8,932 nucleotides of DNA from an uncultured Magnetococcales bacterium (GCA_903913345.1 CAIWLA010000285.1:1-8932), one strand, 5' to 3'. Numbered from the stretch's first letter, positions 1-7,021 are shown. The notes: generated by a model from the sequence alone, not told the origin. Numbers and translations: made by a program.

Positions 1-345
1 ATCCCGTCCCACTATCATGGTTCCATCTGTGCCATTACCCTGGTTTATATGGGTTTGACCTACCACATACTGCCCGGCCTGGGTTTCCGCCGCCCTTCGC
101 CGCAATGGTCCCAGCGTCAACTCAATCTGTATGCCATCGGTTCCCTGTTGCATATCATTGGGTTGGCCTGGTCCGGCGGTCACAATGTCCAGCGCAAGAC
201 CGCCGGTGTCGAACAGGGGTTGAACACCCTGGCAGACAAGATCCCCATGTGGATCATGGGGGTGGGTGGTGCCATTGCGGTGGTGGGAGGGATTCTCTTT
301 CTGGTTCTGGCCTTTCGTTCCTTGCGTCAGGGAGGCCAGAGGTAG
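1..345 (+). CDS. Heme-copper oxidase / NO reductase superfamily subunit I, C-terminal fragment (5' end outside window)
   Basis: Frame 1 is open from the first base and ends in TAG at 343-345, giving about 114 residues of a membrane protein whose N-terminal part lies outside the window. It opens with Ser-His-Tyr-His-Gly (bases 7-21). This His-x-His matches the helix X motif of heme-copper oxidases, where the two histidines bind the high-spin and low-spin hemes. Two or three hydrophobic segments follow: roughly GSICAITLVYMGLTYHILP, LNLYAIGSLLHIIGLAW and MWIMGVGGAIAVVGGILFLV. The layout after HYH, including an HNVQRK segment between the last helices, resembles B-type (ba3-like) oxidases and related NO-reductase-like proteins more than aa3 oxidases. 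The gene converges on the nir operon. A role in respiring oxygen or NO would fit the neighbourhood, but the residues that separate oxidase from NO reductase are not in the window. An ATG at 49 is internal and not the true start. Confidence 0.8.
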   Translation: MPSHYHGSICAITLVYMGLTYHILPGLGFRRPSPQWSQRQLNLYAIGSLLHIIGLAWSGGHNVQRKTAGVEQGLNTLADKIPMWIMGVGGAIAVVGGILFLVLAFRSLRQGGQR

Positions 346-359
346 GTATTACTGCGGGT

Positions 360-429
360 CCAGGGGGATCATCCCCCTGGTGGGGTCCAGGGGCAAAGCC
401 CCTGGTGGGGTTTGGGGCGAAGCCCCAAA
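360..429. repeat. Three tandem perfect hairpins between convergent genes
   Basis: Three palindromic units stand head to tail. Unit 1 is CCAGGGGG (360-367) with CCCCCTGG (373-380) around ATCAT. Unit 2 is CCAGGGGC (387-394) with GCCCCTGG (398-405) around AAA. Unit 3 is TTTGGGGC (411-418) with GCCCCAAA (422-429) around GAA. Each has a perfect 8-bp stem, and the spacers are TGGGGT and TGGGG. The centres are 24-26 bp apart, so the units look like diverged copies of one module. The array fills the gap between the 3' ends of the oxidase fragment and nirN. It could end transcription from both sides or protect mRNA 3' ends, but there is no long T tract typical of an intrinsic terminator. It could also belong to a dispersed REP-like family. 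Confidence 0.85.
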
Positions 430-482
430 ATGAGTTTATGGTGAGGGCTTTGCTTTCAAACGCGGCTATTTTTCGATGCCAA

Positions 483-2063
483 TCAGTGACTCGTCCCGGA
501 AGATCGGGTGATCTTGTTGAACACATTATACTTTCCAGAAGGTTTCCGCATCGGTATCCGCTTGACCTCCTCCAGGGTGTGGCTGTCATAGACCACGACG
601 GCCCCATCCTCCTCCCAGATGCTCAGCAGGGCATAACGACCGTCACGGGTGAATTCGACATGGCCGACGGTCTTGCCCGGTGCCGGGCTGAGGGTCTTGA
701 CAATCTCCAGGGTCTGCTTGTCGATGACCTGAACTCGATCCTTGTGGGGGCTGTTGAAGGCATCCACCCAGGCATACGGGGAATTTTCATGGCTGCGCAT
801 GAAAAAACCGGCCCCCTCGGTCTCTATCCGCTTGATCACCGTCCAATCCTTCATGTCAATCACGGTGACCATCCCCTCCTTGAGGTTGGGGGTCGCCATG
901 ACCTGGGTATCCCGATAGTCCCAGAGAATCCCCGATGAAAGATGCGGCATCCCGGAGAGGGCAATCTCCTTGATCTTGCGCCCCACATCCAACTGGATCA
1001 CCTGGCCGGTCCCGCCCGTGCGGGAGGTGCCCAACAGATGGCGATAGGGCAGATCAAAGAAAAAATCATCCAGATAATCGTCCAGCGGAATACGACGCAC
1101 GGGAAAGGCGGTCTGGTCAACGGGGGGGGCCTCCCCGGAGTCCGGGTTGAAATCATGGACGGTGGCCCGATAAACGGGGGCCGCCCGGTCGTTGTAGGGA
1201 ATCTCCCAGACCTCCCGCAAATCTTTCAGGGCGACAATAAAGCTGTTCCGGGGGGGGGCGGAAAAGACGGCACTGACACGGGAACTCTCCACACCCTTGT
1301 CGTCCACCGCCGGGATCACCTGGATGGGGTTCAATCGCTCGGCCTCCAGTGCCACCAGGGAGTGGGGCAGATAATTGGCCACCATCACCGTCTTGCCATC
1401 CCCGGAGACCGCCAGATTGCGGGTGTTCAGCCCGGCCCGCACCTCGGCCACCAACTGCAGGCTGTACAGGTCATATTTGCTGATCCAGCCATCCCGCGAG
1501 GAGAGAAAGACAAAACGGCCATCGGGAGAAAATTTCAATCCCCCATGCAGGGCAAAACGGCTGGGAAAACGCACCAGAGGCTCCAGACGGTCTCCGTCCA
1601 GGACGGTGACGTGATGATCCCCCAGTTCCACCACCAGGGTCAGATTGAGGGGATCCGCCTGATACGCCGGTTGGGCGGGCAGGGTGTCCGGATCCCGATG
1701 AAGGATATGGCTGGCAGAGATCTCGGCCATACCCCAAACCGGTATGTTGGCCAGGGGCGTCTGGATAAACTGCGCCAGGGACTCCACCTCTTCCGGGGTC
1801 AGTTGCGCCGCGAAACCCAGCATCTGGGTGGCCGGTCGGCCCTGGCTGATCACCGCCACGGCCTCCCCTTTGCGCAACCGCTTCAGGTTGTCCGGGAACA
1901 AGGCCGGACCGGTCCCCCCCAACCGTTCCGGGTGGTGACACTCGGCGCAATAGCGCGTATACAACTCGGCCACCGGGCGAGGCTCCGCCCAGGCGGTGCC
2001 CCACAGACCCAGCAACAAGAGCATCCAACCCCGTTTTATCACCCGAAATCCGACCAGATTCAT
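483..2063 (-). CDS. nirN: NirN, dihydro-heme d1 dehydrogenase (c-heme plus d1-type beta-propeller)
   Basis: This 526-residue periplasmic protein resembles NirS in architecture. A signal peptide runs to about residue 26 (hydrophobic LLLLGLWGTAWA, then EP). A cytochrome c domain follows with CAECH at 39-43 and Met81 as probable sixth ligand. The rest, from about 135, is an eight-bladed d1-type propeller. Visible propeller features are His173 in FALHGGLKFSPDGRF (equivalent to the d1-ligand region of NirS), His374 in GMPHLSSG, His425 in RSHENSPYAWVD, and the C-terminal PSGKYNVFN motif shared with NirS. NirN is known to oxidise a propionate of dihydro-heme d1 to the acrylate of heme d1, the last step of the pathway, and to hand the cofactor towards NirS. 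It differs from NirS in lacking the APFLHDGGW and PHPGRGANF motifs. The start at 2063 is supported by GGAG at 2072-2075, 8 nt upstream, and by ATGA overlap with the nirJ stop. It is the last gene of the operon. Confidence 0.93.
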   Translation of the reverse strand: MNLVGFRVIKRGWMLLLLGLWGTAWAEPRPVAELYTRYCAECHHPERLGGTGPALFPDNLKRLRKGEAVAVISQGRPATQMLGFAAQLTPEEVESLAQFIQTPLANIPVWGMAEISASHILHRDPDTLPAQPAYQADPLNLTLVVELGDHHVTVLDGDRLEPLVRFPSRFALHGGLKFSPDGRFVFLSSRDGWISKYDLYSLQLVAEVRAGLNTRNLAVSGDGKTVMVANYLPHSLVALEAERLNPIQVIPAVDDKGVESSRVSAVFSAPPRNSFIVALKDLREVWEIPYNDRAAPVYRATVHDFNPDSGEAPPVDQTAFPVRRIPLDDYLDDFFFDLPYRHLLGTSRTGGTGQVIQLDVGRKIKEIALSGMPHLSSGILWDYRDTQVMATPNLKEGMVTVIDMKDWTVIKRIETEGAGFFMRSHENSPYAWVDAFNSPHKDRVQVIDKQTLEIVKTLSPAPGKTVGHVEFTRDGRYALLSIWEEDGAVVVYDSHTLEEVKRIPMRKPSGKYNVFNKITRSSGTSH

Positions 2064-3211
2064 TCCATAATCTCCGTATCATCCAAATAACAGCCCGGAT
2101 CCTCTGCCCAGGGATCGCCGGTCAATTGCAGGGCGCGTACACGGGTGTTGCCACCGCATAAGTCCAGATAACGACAGCGGGCACAGCGTCCTTTGACCGG
2201 GCGGGGCTTCTGGCGCAGACCGGCCAGCAACGTCTCGTCCGGGTTTTGCCATATCCGGTCAAAGGGGTGTTCCCGCAGATGGCCCAGGGAGTGGTTCCAC
2301 CAAAAAATATCGGGATGGACAAACCCCCGATTGTCAATATTGGCAATCCCCACCCCGGAGCTGTTTCCCCCCCAACGGGTCAGCAACCCCCGCGCCCGGT
2401 CCACCCCCTGCGGCCAATTCTGTTCGATCCACCGCAGCAGGAAAGGGCCATCTGCATCATTGTTGCCCGTGACAATCTCCCGCGTCAGACCGCTGTGCAG
2501 GTCCGCCCAGGCGCGCTGAAACAGGGTTTCCACCAACCGGCGCGTGGTTTGATGGGCGGCATCATCGGCACGATTGGCCGTGCCACGACCGGCATAGTTC
2601 CAATGGGAGAGATAAAAACGGTCAATCCCTTCCGCTTCCATGAGGGAAAAGAGGGCGGGCAGATCGGCACTGTTCTCCTGGGTGGGGGTAAACCGAATCC
2701 CCACCTTGACCCCCTGCCGATGGCACTGGCGGATGCCCGCCAGCGAGAGGCGAAAGGCCCCCGGTTGCCCCCGGTTCTGGTCGTGATGCGCCTCCAGACC
2801 ATCCAGGCTGATGCCCACATAGTCAAATCCCACCGCCTGGATGCGGGCCACCTGCTGCGCGTCCATCAACGTGCCATTGCTGGACAATCCCAGATAAAAT
2901 CCCAGCCCTTTGGCCCGTTCGGCAATGGCATAGAGATCCGGGTGCAAGAGCGGCTCGCCACCGGAGAGAATCAGGGCCGGTACGCCAAACGCCCGCAACT
3001 CTTCCAGGATTCGATAAATCTCCCCGGTCGTCAACTCCCCCTGAAACGATCGGTCCGAAGAGGCGGCATAACAGTGGCGACAGGCCAGATTGCACCGTCG
3101 CAACAGGTTCCAGACCACCACCGGTCCGTTCCATCGAGAGGGCTTGGCACCTCTGGACGGCGGATCATCGGGATGGACAATCTGCCGCAACAGTTGGGAA
3201 ATCCGTAACAT
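2060..3211 (-). CDS. nirJ: NirJ, radical SAM heme d1 biosynthesis enzyme
   Basis: This 383-residue cytoplasmic radical SAM protein carries the cluster motif CxxxCxxC at Cys40, Cys44 and Cys47 (CNLACRHCY). The SAM-binding GGEP motif follows in LSGGEPLLHP, with an LSSNGTL strand after it. The C-terminal segment has four further cysteines, Cys343, Cys346, Cys352 (CARCRYLDLCGGNTR) and Cys374, as in SPASM/twitch-type proteins that hold an auxiliary [4Fe-4S] cluster. NirJ is known to act on didecarboxysiroheme, removing two propionate side chains on the way to the keto groups of heme d1. Length and motifs fit a full-length protein. The start at 3211 lies 6 nt after the stop of the nirGH fusion, and GGGAGA lies about 10 nt upstream. 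The stop overlaps the nirN start as ATGA, so the two genes are probably translationally coupled. The closest alternative families are heme-modifying radical SAM enzymes such as AhbC/AhbD, but the context decides for NirJ. Confidence 0.94.
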   Translation of the reverse strand: MLRISQLLRQIVHPDDPPSRGAKPSRWNGPVVVWNLLRRCNLACRHCYAASSDRSFQGELTTGEIYRILEELRAFGVPALILSGGEPLLHPDLYAIAERAKGLGFYLGLSSNGTLMDAQQVARIQAVGFDYVGISLDGLEAHHDQNRGQPGAFRLSLAGIRQCHRQGVKVGIRFTPTQENSADLPALFSLMEAEGIDRFYLSHWNYAGRGTANRADDAAHQTTRRLVETLFQRAWADLHSGLTREIVTGNNDADGPFLLRWIEQNWPQGVDRARGLLTRWGGNSSGVGIANIDNRGFVHPDIFWWNHSLGHLREHPFDRIWQNPDETLLAGLRQKPRPVKGRCARCRYLDLCGGNTRVRALQLTGDPWAEDPGCYLDDTEIME

Positions 3212-3217
3212 GCGCCC

Positions 3218-4222
3218 TCAATCTCCCGCCATTTTCAGACGCAACCCGCTCTTTTTCAGGATACGACTGCTGTGCAGCAAGGCATGTCCCTGTTGCACGG
3301 TGCCCAGGCGCGCCTGGATGATCTCCATTTTGCGTACCACACTCTCCCGGTCCGGGCCATGGACCATGGCAAACAGGTTGAACGGCCACTCCGGCAGATG
3401 TTTGGGACGGCGGTAACAATGGCTGACAAAATCCAGACCGCCCACCACCATGCCCCATTCATCCACCTGGTCATCCGGCAGATCCCACACCGTCATGCCG
3501 TTACCCTTCAGACCCAGCGCGTAATGGTTGGGGACGACCCCCAGACGCCGAATCCAGCCCCAGGCCAGCATCTTTTCCAACCGTTCCATGGTCGCCTCGG
3601 CCGTGATGCCCACCCGTCTGGCCACCTCATGGTAGGGGTGCGGCACCAGGGGCAACCCGGCCTGGGTCTCCGCCACCAGGGCACGGTCGATGGGGTCTGG
3701 ACTGGCCGGGGGTCTCTCCATGGCCGAACCGGGGGAGGGGGGAGGAAGGGCCTCCAGGGGCACTGTGTCGATGGTGTCGCCGGAGATCCGCACCTGAAAG
3801 CCCAGGCGATATTCGGCCAGCTTGGGCAGATTGAAGGGCGAATATCCCGTCTGCCGGGCAATCCGTTCCAGCACCAGCGGTATCTCCTCCCGATGTTCCG
3901 TTGCCACCACAAACCAGCAATTCAACCGGTGGTCGCGGGCATAGTTGTGCGCCACCTCTGGAAAGGCGTTGACCTGCTCGACCACCCGATCAAACTGTTC
4001 GTCGGGGACGGAGAGAGCGGCCAGCGTCAGCCCGCCGCCCATCTCTTCGGCGTTGAACAGGGGGCCAAAACGGCTCAAAAGGCCCTCTTTGAGCAGTTGT
4101 TGAATGGCCTGGATCAATCCCTCTTCCGTCAACCCCAATGGCTGGGCGGCGGCCAGAAAAGGCCGGGCAGTCAGGGGAAATCCCGACTGCAAGCCGTTGA
4201 TCACCTGGGCGTGACGAATCAT
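3218..4222 (-). CDS. nirGH: NirG-NirH fusion, siroheme decarboxylase-family protein
   Basis: This 334-residue protein holds two Lrp/AsnC-like siroheme decarboxylase domains in one chain. The N-terminal domain (about 5-147) is of the D/G class: LLSRFGPLFNAEEMGGGLTLA, then AHNYARDHRLNCWFVVATE with His92 and His98. The C-terminal domain (about 176-334) is of the L/H class: IRRLGVVPNHYALG, NGMTVWDLPDD, SHCYRRP at 267-273, WPFNLFAMVHG, and an ILKKSGLRL tail. A linker rich in Pro, Ser and Ala (about 152-176) joins them. Position in the operon and the motif details (RFGP-F-A-MGG, ILKKxGLRL) point to NirG plus NirH. Separate NirD and NirL genes lie just upstream. Together these proteins decarboxylate two acetate side chains of siroheme to give didecarboxysiroheme. 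An AGGA at 4233-4236 lies 10 nt before the start. NirD-L fusions are known in other denitrifiers, so calling this NirDL is the main alternative, but the order and motifs argue against it. Confidence 0.87.
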   Translation of the reverse strand: MIRHAQVINGLQSGFPLTARPFLAAAQPLGLTEEGLIQAIQQLLKEGLLSRFGPLFNAEEMGGGLTLAALSVPDEQFDRVVEQVNAFPEVAHNYARDHRLNCWFVVATEHREEIPLVLERIARQTGYSPFNLPKLAEYRLGFQVRISGDTIDTVPLEALPPPSPGSAMERPPASPDPIDRALVAETQAGLPLVPHPYHEVARRVGITAEATMERLEKMLAWGWIRRLGVVPNHYALGLKGNGMTVWDLPDDQVDEWGMVVGGLDFVSHCYRRPKHLPEWPFNLFAMVHGPDRESVVRKMEIIQARLGTVQQGHALLHSSRILKKSGLRLKMAGD

Positions 4223-4246
4223 GGGGCAACCATCCTGAAAAAGCGG

Positions 4247-4780
4247 TTACGGGGTGATGTCGGTGCCAGCATCCGCTCTCTTGTCGGCGGCATCCGCAAA
4301 ATAGCGGGCACCGCACTGCTTGAAACGGCGCAGACTGAACAGCACCTGATGGGGAAACTGGCCGATGTCACAACACGCCACCACCTCCTGTACGGCCTGC
4401 ATCACCTCTGGACGTGCCCTGCCATGGATCATGCAGTACAGGTTGTAGGGCCAGTGGGGGAGAGAGCGTGCCCGTCGATAACAGAGGGTGATCATGCCAT
4501 GGGTGATCAATTGGCTGGCATACCCATCCGCCAGGGAATCCGGAAGATCCCAAACCACCATGGCGTTGGCGCGATAGCCCAGTTCATGGTGACGGACAAT
4601 GACGCCCATGCGCTTGATCACCCCTCGCTGTTGCAAATCCGCCAGCGTGGCCAGGACAACCTCTTCCGTCAGCCCTATCGATTCGCCCATCTGTTGAAAG
4701 GGCCGGGGAACCAATGGCAAACCCGACTGGAGCCGGGTCAAGAGCCTCTGTTCCTGGTCACTCAGCAAAAAGGCGGACAT
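4247..4780 (-). CDS. nirL: NirL, siroheme decarboxylase subunit
   Basis: This 177-residue cytoplasmic protein of the Lrp/AsnC-like siroheme decarboxylase family has an N-terminal winged-helix-like part (about 6-60: LPLVPRPF, then VLATLADLQQRGVIKRMGVIVRHHELGYRANAM). The second part contains VVWDLPD, LCYRRA at 99-104, HWPYNLYCMIHGRARPEV and the tail LFSLRRFKQCGARYF at 148-161. The FKQxGARYF ending and RHHELGYRANAM are the features I associate with NirL rather than NirH. It is expected to work with NirD as a heterodimer on siroheme. The last 15 or so residues (ADKRADAGTDITP) look like a poorly conserved tail. The start follows GGGAG by 8 nt and lies 18 nt after nirD; the stop lies 24 nt before the nirGH start. 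The choice of NirL over NirH rests on remembered family motifs and on gene order. Confidence 0.86.
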   Translation of the reverse strand: MSAFLLSDQEQRLLTRLQSGLPLVPRPFQQMGESIGLTEEVVLATLADLQQRGVIKRMGVIVRHHELGYRANAMVVWDLPDSLADGYASQLITHGMITLCYRRARSLPHWPYNLYCMIHGRARPEVMQAVQEVVACCDIGQFPHQVLFSLRRFKQCGARYFADAADKRADAGTDITP

Positions 4781-4798
4781 GAGACGCGCTCCCGGCCG

Positions 4799-5251
4799 TC
4801 AATGAAACGAAAAGCCCAGGTCGATATGATAGGCCTGGAGCATGGGCATCGTGAGGACCGTTATACCGCTCTGGATGGCAATCTGCTCCACGATTCCGCG
4901 CAGACGTTCCTGGGAAGCGGCTGTGATCACAAACCAGACATTGATGGCGTGATCCCGCTCATAGTTGTGGTTGACCTCCGGGAATCGACTGACAATGGCC
5001 GCCACCCGCTCCACATCCGGTGGCGGGACTGCCATGGCCGCCAGGGTGCTGGCCCCGACCTGTCCGGCCTGCAAGACGGCACCCACCCGGCTGATCACCC
5101 CCTCGACGGTCAACCGGTGCAGACGATCCAGCACCTCGGCTTCCGGGATGCCCAATTGTTCTGCCATGACCCGATAGGGGTCAGGGACCAGTGGCAGATG
5201 GTGTTGAAATTCGTTCAGCAGACGCCAATCCATCGGGGTGAGCGGATTCAT
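4799..5251 (-). CDS. nirD: NirD, siroheme decarboxylase subunit
   Basis: This 150-residue cytoplasmic protein of the Lrp/AsnC-like siroheme decarboxylase family has an N-terminal winged-helix-like region (about 5-58: LPLVPDPYRVMAEQLGI, then VLDRLHRLTVEGVISRVGAV). It is followed by VGASTLAAMAVPP at 65-77, the conserved VNHNYERDHAINVWFVIT stretch with His95 and His101, and the ending AYHIDLGFSFH. The VGASTLAA and YHIDLGF motifs are typical of NirD, while the G domain of the neighbouring fusion has RFGPLF and MGG instead. It should pair with the product of the next gene, NirL. The start codon overlaps the nirF stop as ATGA and has no strong Shine-Dalgarno sequence, which suggests translational coupling to nirF. 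NirG is the alternative name if motif memory is wrong. Confidence 0.88.
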   Translation of the reverse strand: MNPLTPMDWRLLNEFQHHLPLVPDPYRVMAEQLGIPEAEVLDRLHRLTVEGVISRVGAVLQAGQVGASTLAAMAVPPPDVERVAAIVSRFPEVNHNYERDHAINVWFVITAASQERLRGIVEQIAIQSGITVLTMPMLQAYHIDLGFSFH

Positions 5252-6447
5252 AGGCCAATCTTGTGGCCACGGGAGGAAAAAAAGATCCCGCTGGGGGCCT
5301 CGGCTGGCAGGGTGGCCAAACGCTGAAAGGTGTCGGTATGGTAGACCTCAACGCGATTTTCATCCCGTACCGAGATCCATACCGCCTCACCCTTGGGGGT
5401 GAATTCCATGTGCATGACCCCTTTGCCGGGTTTCAGCTCCTGAATGACGGCCAGGGAGGGGACATCGATGATTTGCACGGTATCATTGTCGGGAAAGGCA
5501 AAGTTGACCCATACCTGCCGTTTGTCCGGGCGCACCATGGCAAAAACCGGCTGGCTGTGGACCGGAATGTGGGCCACCTCCTGCCAGGTATTGACATCCA
5601 TCACCAACACCTCGTGATGGCCCACTGCGGGCAGAAAGATCAGATGGCCTGCCATGGCCCACCCCTTCAGATGGGGCATTTTGTAGACCGGCAACTTTTC
5701 CTCGCCCCGACCGTAGCCTTGCAACACCCGGCGAATTCCCTGTTCGGGATGCCATAAATCCAGCAGTGTGATCCCGTCCTCGCCGAACAGACCGGCCAGA
5801 TAGTAGCGTCCATCCGGCGTGATGAGGGCGTCATAGGGTTGGGAACCCGCGTTGGGAAATTTTTTGATCTGCGGTTGGGCCAGATCGCGGAGATCGAGCA
5901 GCCAAATCTCGCCCGATTCAAACAGACTGAAGACAAACGCCTGACCGGGGGCATCCTCCAGCCCCACCACCTTGGAACGCTTGCCATCCGCGCCCACCGC
6001 CGGAATGTCCAGCTTCAGTTCCAGGGTATCCACATCAAAAATACGGACGCCACCGGGGGTGTAATTGGCCACGGCCAGCAGTCGGCCATCCTGGGAGATG
6101 GCCCCGCCAATGCTGTTGCCCGCCTGGATGGTCCGGTTGACCACCTGCTGGGTCAGGAGATCCACCTTGCTCAGACCGCCATCCCGGCCAAACACAAAGG
6201 CGTAACGACCATCGCGGGAAAAGACCGCCGTGGCATGGGAGAGATCGCCCAATTCGGCAATACTCCCCAGGGAGCTGTTGTGGGTGGTTTCCACCACCTG
6301 GAGTGAGCCTGAACCCCGTTCAATGACCACCCCCAGATCACCACTGCCCCGCAAGGGGGTACACCCCAGCAGCAGGGACAGGGTGCCGACCACGACCGGA
6401 AACAGGAGCGAACCAACCGGTCGCCTCACCATTGAGATGCGCATCAT
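5248..6447 (-). CDS. nirF: NirF, d1-type beta-propeller lipoprotein for heme d1 biogenesis
   Basis: This 399-residue periplasmic protein has the d1-type propeller but no cytochrome c domain. It begins with a lipoprotein signal: a basic N-terminus (RRP), a hydrophobic stretch and a lipobox LLGC with Cys29, so it should be membrane anchored. Propeller motifs include His71 in LSHATAVFSRDGRYAFVFGRDGGL (matching the heme-contact His region of NirS and NirN), His259 in KMPHLKGWA, and PAVGHHEVLVMDVNTW. NirF is needed for a late step of heme d1 formation and is reported to interact with NirN and NirS; its exact reaction is less settled. I place the start at 6447, where ATG overlaps the nirC stop (ATGA) and AAGGA at 6456-6460 lies 8 nt upstream. 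A second ATG at 6444 is 3 nt further in. The same frame stays open upstream to 6990 through nirC, but that extension is not protein-like and would lose the lipobox signal. Confidence 0.93.
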   Translation of the reverse strand: MMRISMVRRPVGSLLFPVVVGTLSLLLGCTPLRGSGDLGVVIERGSGSLQVVETTHNSSLGSIAELGDLSHATAVFSRDGRYAFVFGRDGGLSKVDLLTQQVVNRTIQAGNSIGGAISQDGRLLAVANYTPGGVRIFDVDTLELKLDIPAVGADGKRSKVVGLEDAPGQAFVFSLFESGEIWLLDLRDLAQPQIKKFPNAGSQPYDALITPDGRYYLAGLFGEDGITLLDLWHPEQGIRRVLQGYGRGEEKLPVYKMPHLKGWAMAGHLIFLPAVGHHEVLVMDVNTWQEVAHIPVHSQPVFAMVRPDKRQVWVNFAFPDNDTVQIIDVPSLAVIQELKPGKGVMHMEFTPKGEAVWISVRDENRVEVYHTDTFQRLATLPAEAPSGIFFSSRGHKIGL

Positions 6448-6800
6448 TCGGGTATTCCTTCGAGCAGACGATCCACCAGCCAACCGGTCTCTTCCGGACT
6501 CAAAAAGGGGTTCCAGGGGGGCATGGCCAGACCAGGAACGCCCGAAAGGATTACGTTTTCCAAATATTCTTTCGATTTGCCGTTCAGTGCCGCCGGCAGC
6601 AGTGGCGGACCCAGGCCACCCAACAAACGCAGACCATGACAGGAACCACAGTCCTGGCGCAACAGGTGGATCAGCTCCTGTTGGCGCGCAACAGACGGTT
6701 CGGCCAACGACGGCACCGGCCAACCCGCCCATCCGACCATGCCCAGGAGGAGAAAGATTCGGAAAAGGCGTTGTCCGACCAAAAAGGCGCGACCGATCAT
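6444..6800 (-). CDS. nirC: NirC, small periplasmic c-type cytochrome
   Basis: This 118-residue protein has an N-terminal export signal (about 1-33, hydrophobic LFRIFLLLGMVGWAGW, cleavage probably near SLA/EP) and a single class I cytochrome c domain. CGSCH at 51-55 binds heme, and Met93 in LAMPPWNPFLSPEE is the expected sixth ligand. Downstream EETGWLVDRLL forms the usual C-terminal helix. NirC is an electron carrier in nir clusters, reported to donate to NirS and implicated in accepting electrons from heme d1 maturation by NirN. It is the first gene of the minus-strand operon and overlaps nirF by ATGA. The Shine-Dalgarno sequence before ATG at 6800 is weak, and no other start codon lies close upstream in this frame. 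The start could therefore be off, although the signal peptide it gives is plausible. Confidence 0.88.
   Translation of the reverse strand: MIGRAFLVGQRLFRIFLLLGMVGWAGWPVPSLAEPSVARQQELIHLLRQDCGSCHGLRLLGGLGPPLLPAALNGKSKEYLENVILSGVPGLAMPPWNPFLSPEETGWLVDRLLEGIPE
6456..6460 (-). promoter_or_regulatory. Ribosome binding site of nirF
   Basis: AAGGA on the minus strand lies 8 nt before the ATG at 6447, inside the end of nirC. It supports the ATG that overlaps the nirC stop over the next ATG 3 nt downstream and over the long upstream extension of the same frame. Confidence 0.6.
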
Positions 6801-6975
6801 GACAAAAAACCCACACCAACCGGAGAGGTTTGGCTTGAAAGAGAGAAAATCCCCAAGAACCCGAAAGACTAGCCGGGGGGTGAGGAAATGTCCAGTGAAA
6901 AATCGGCCACACCCTCTGGATCATGGTGCTTTCAGGGTGCCGTTTCCTGTACGTGGGGATGGACAATTCTGGATT

Positions 6976-6990
6976 TTGATGGATTTTCAA
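6976..6990. promoter_or_regulatory. Imperfect FNR-like dyad (TTGA-N7-TCAA)
   Basis: The sequence TTGATGGATTTTCAA has TTGA and TCAA half-sites 7 bp apart, one more than the 6 bp in the FNR/CRP-family consensus. It sits in the AT-rich stretch, 32 bp from the better box. It may be a degenerate second site or chance. Confidence 0.25.
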
Positions 6991-7007
6991 AAAAATTTAA
7001 TGTTAAA

Positions 7008-7021
7008 TTAACCTGGATCAA
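7008..7021. promoter_or_regulatory. Putative FNR/DNR-family binding site
   Basis: TTAAC-CTGG-ATCAA matches the FNR/DNR/NnrR consensus TTGAT-N4-ATCAA at 8 of 10 defined positions, with one perfect half-site. It is centred near 7014.5, about 166 bp before nirS and 214 bp before nirC, and could serve either promoter. If it activates nirS at the usual -41.5, transcription would begin near 7056; the -10 sequence expected there (around 7043-7049, TTTAGGC) is poor. Confidence 0.5.

Noticed and set aside
360..429. CRISPR array
   Set aside because: The units are palindromes separated by 5-6 bp, with no unique spacers of about 30 bp and no cas genes nearby.
942..2090. 382-codon plus-strand open frame opposite nirN
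   Set aside because: Shadow of nirN with Gly/His/Gln-rich composition and no domain.
2246..3208. 320-codon plus-strand open frame opposite nirJ
   Set aside because: Shadow of nirJ, whose radical SAM and C-terminal cysteine motifs are intact on the minus strand.
3272..5326. 684-codon plus-strand open frame across nirJ-side genes up to nirF
   Set aside because: It runs antisense to nirGH, nirL and nirD, all of which have clear family motifs. The product is low in recognisable structure and its start has no ribosome binding site.
5248..6990. 580-codon version of nirF starting at 6990
   Set aside because: The extra N-terminal part overlaps nirC in another frame and does not look like a protein. 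The ATG at 6447 has a ribosome binding site, an ATGA overlap with nirC and a proper lipoprotein signal.
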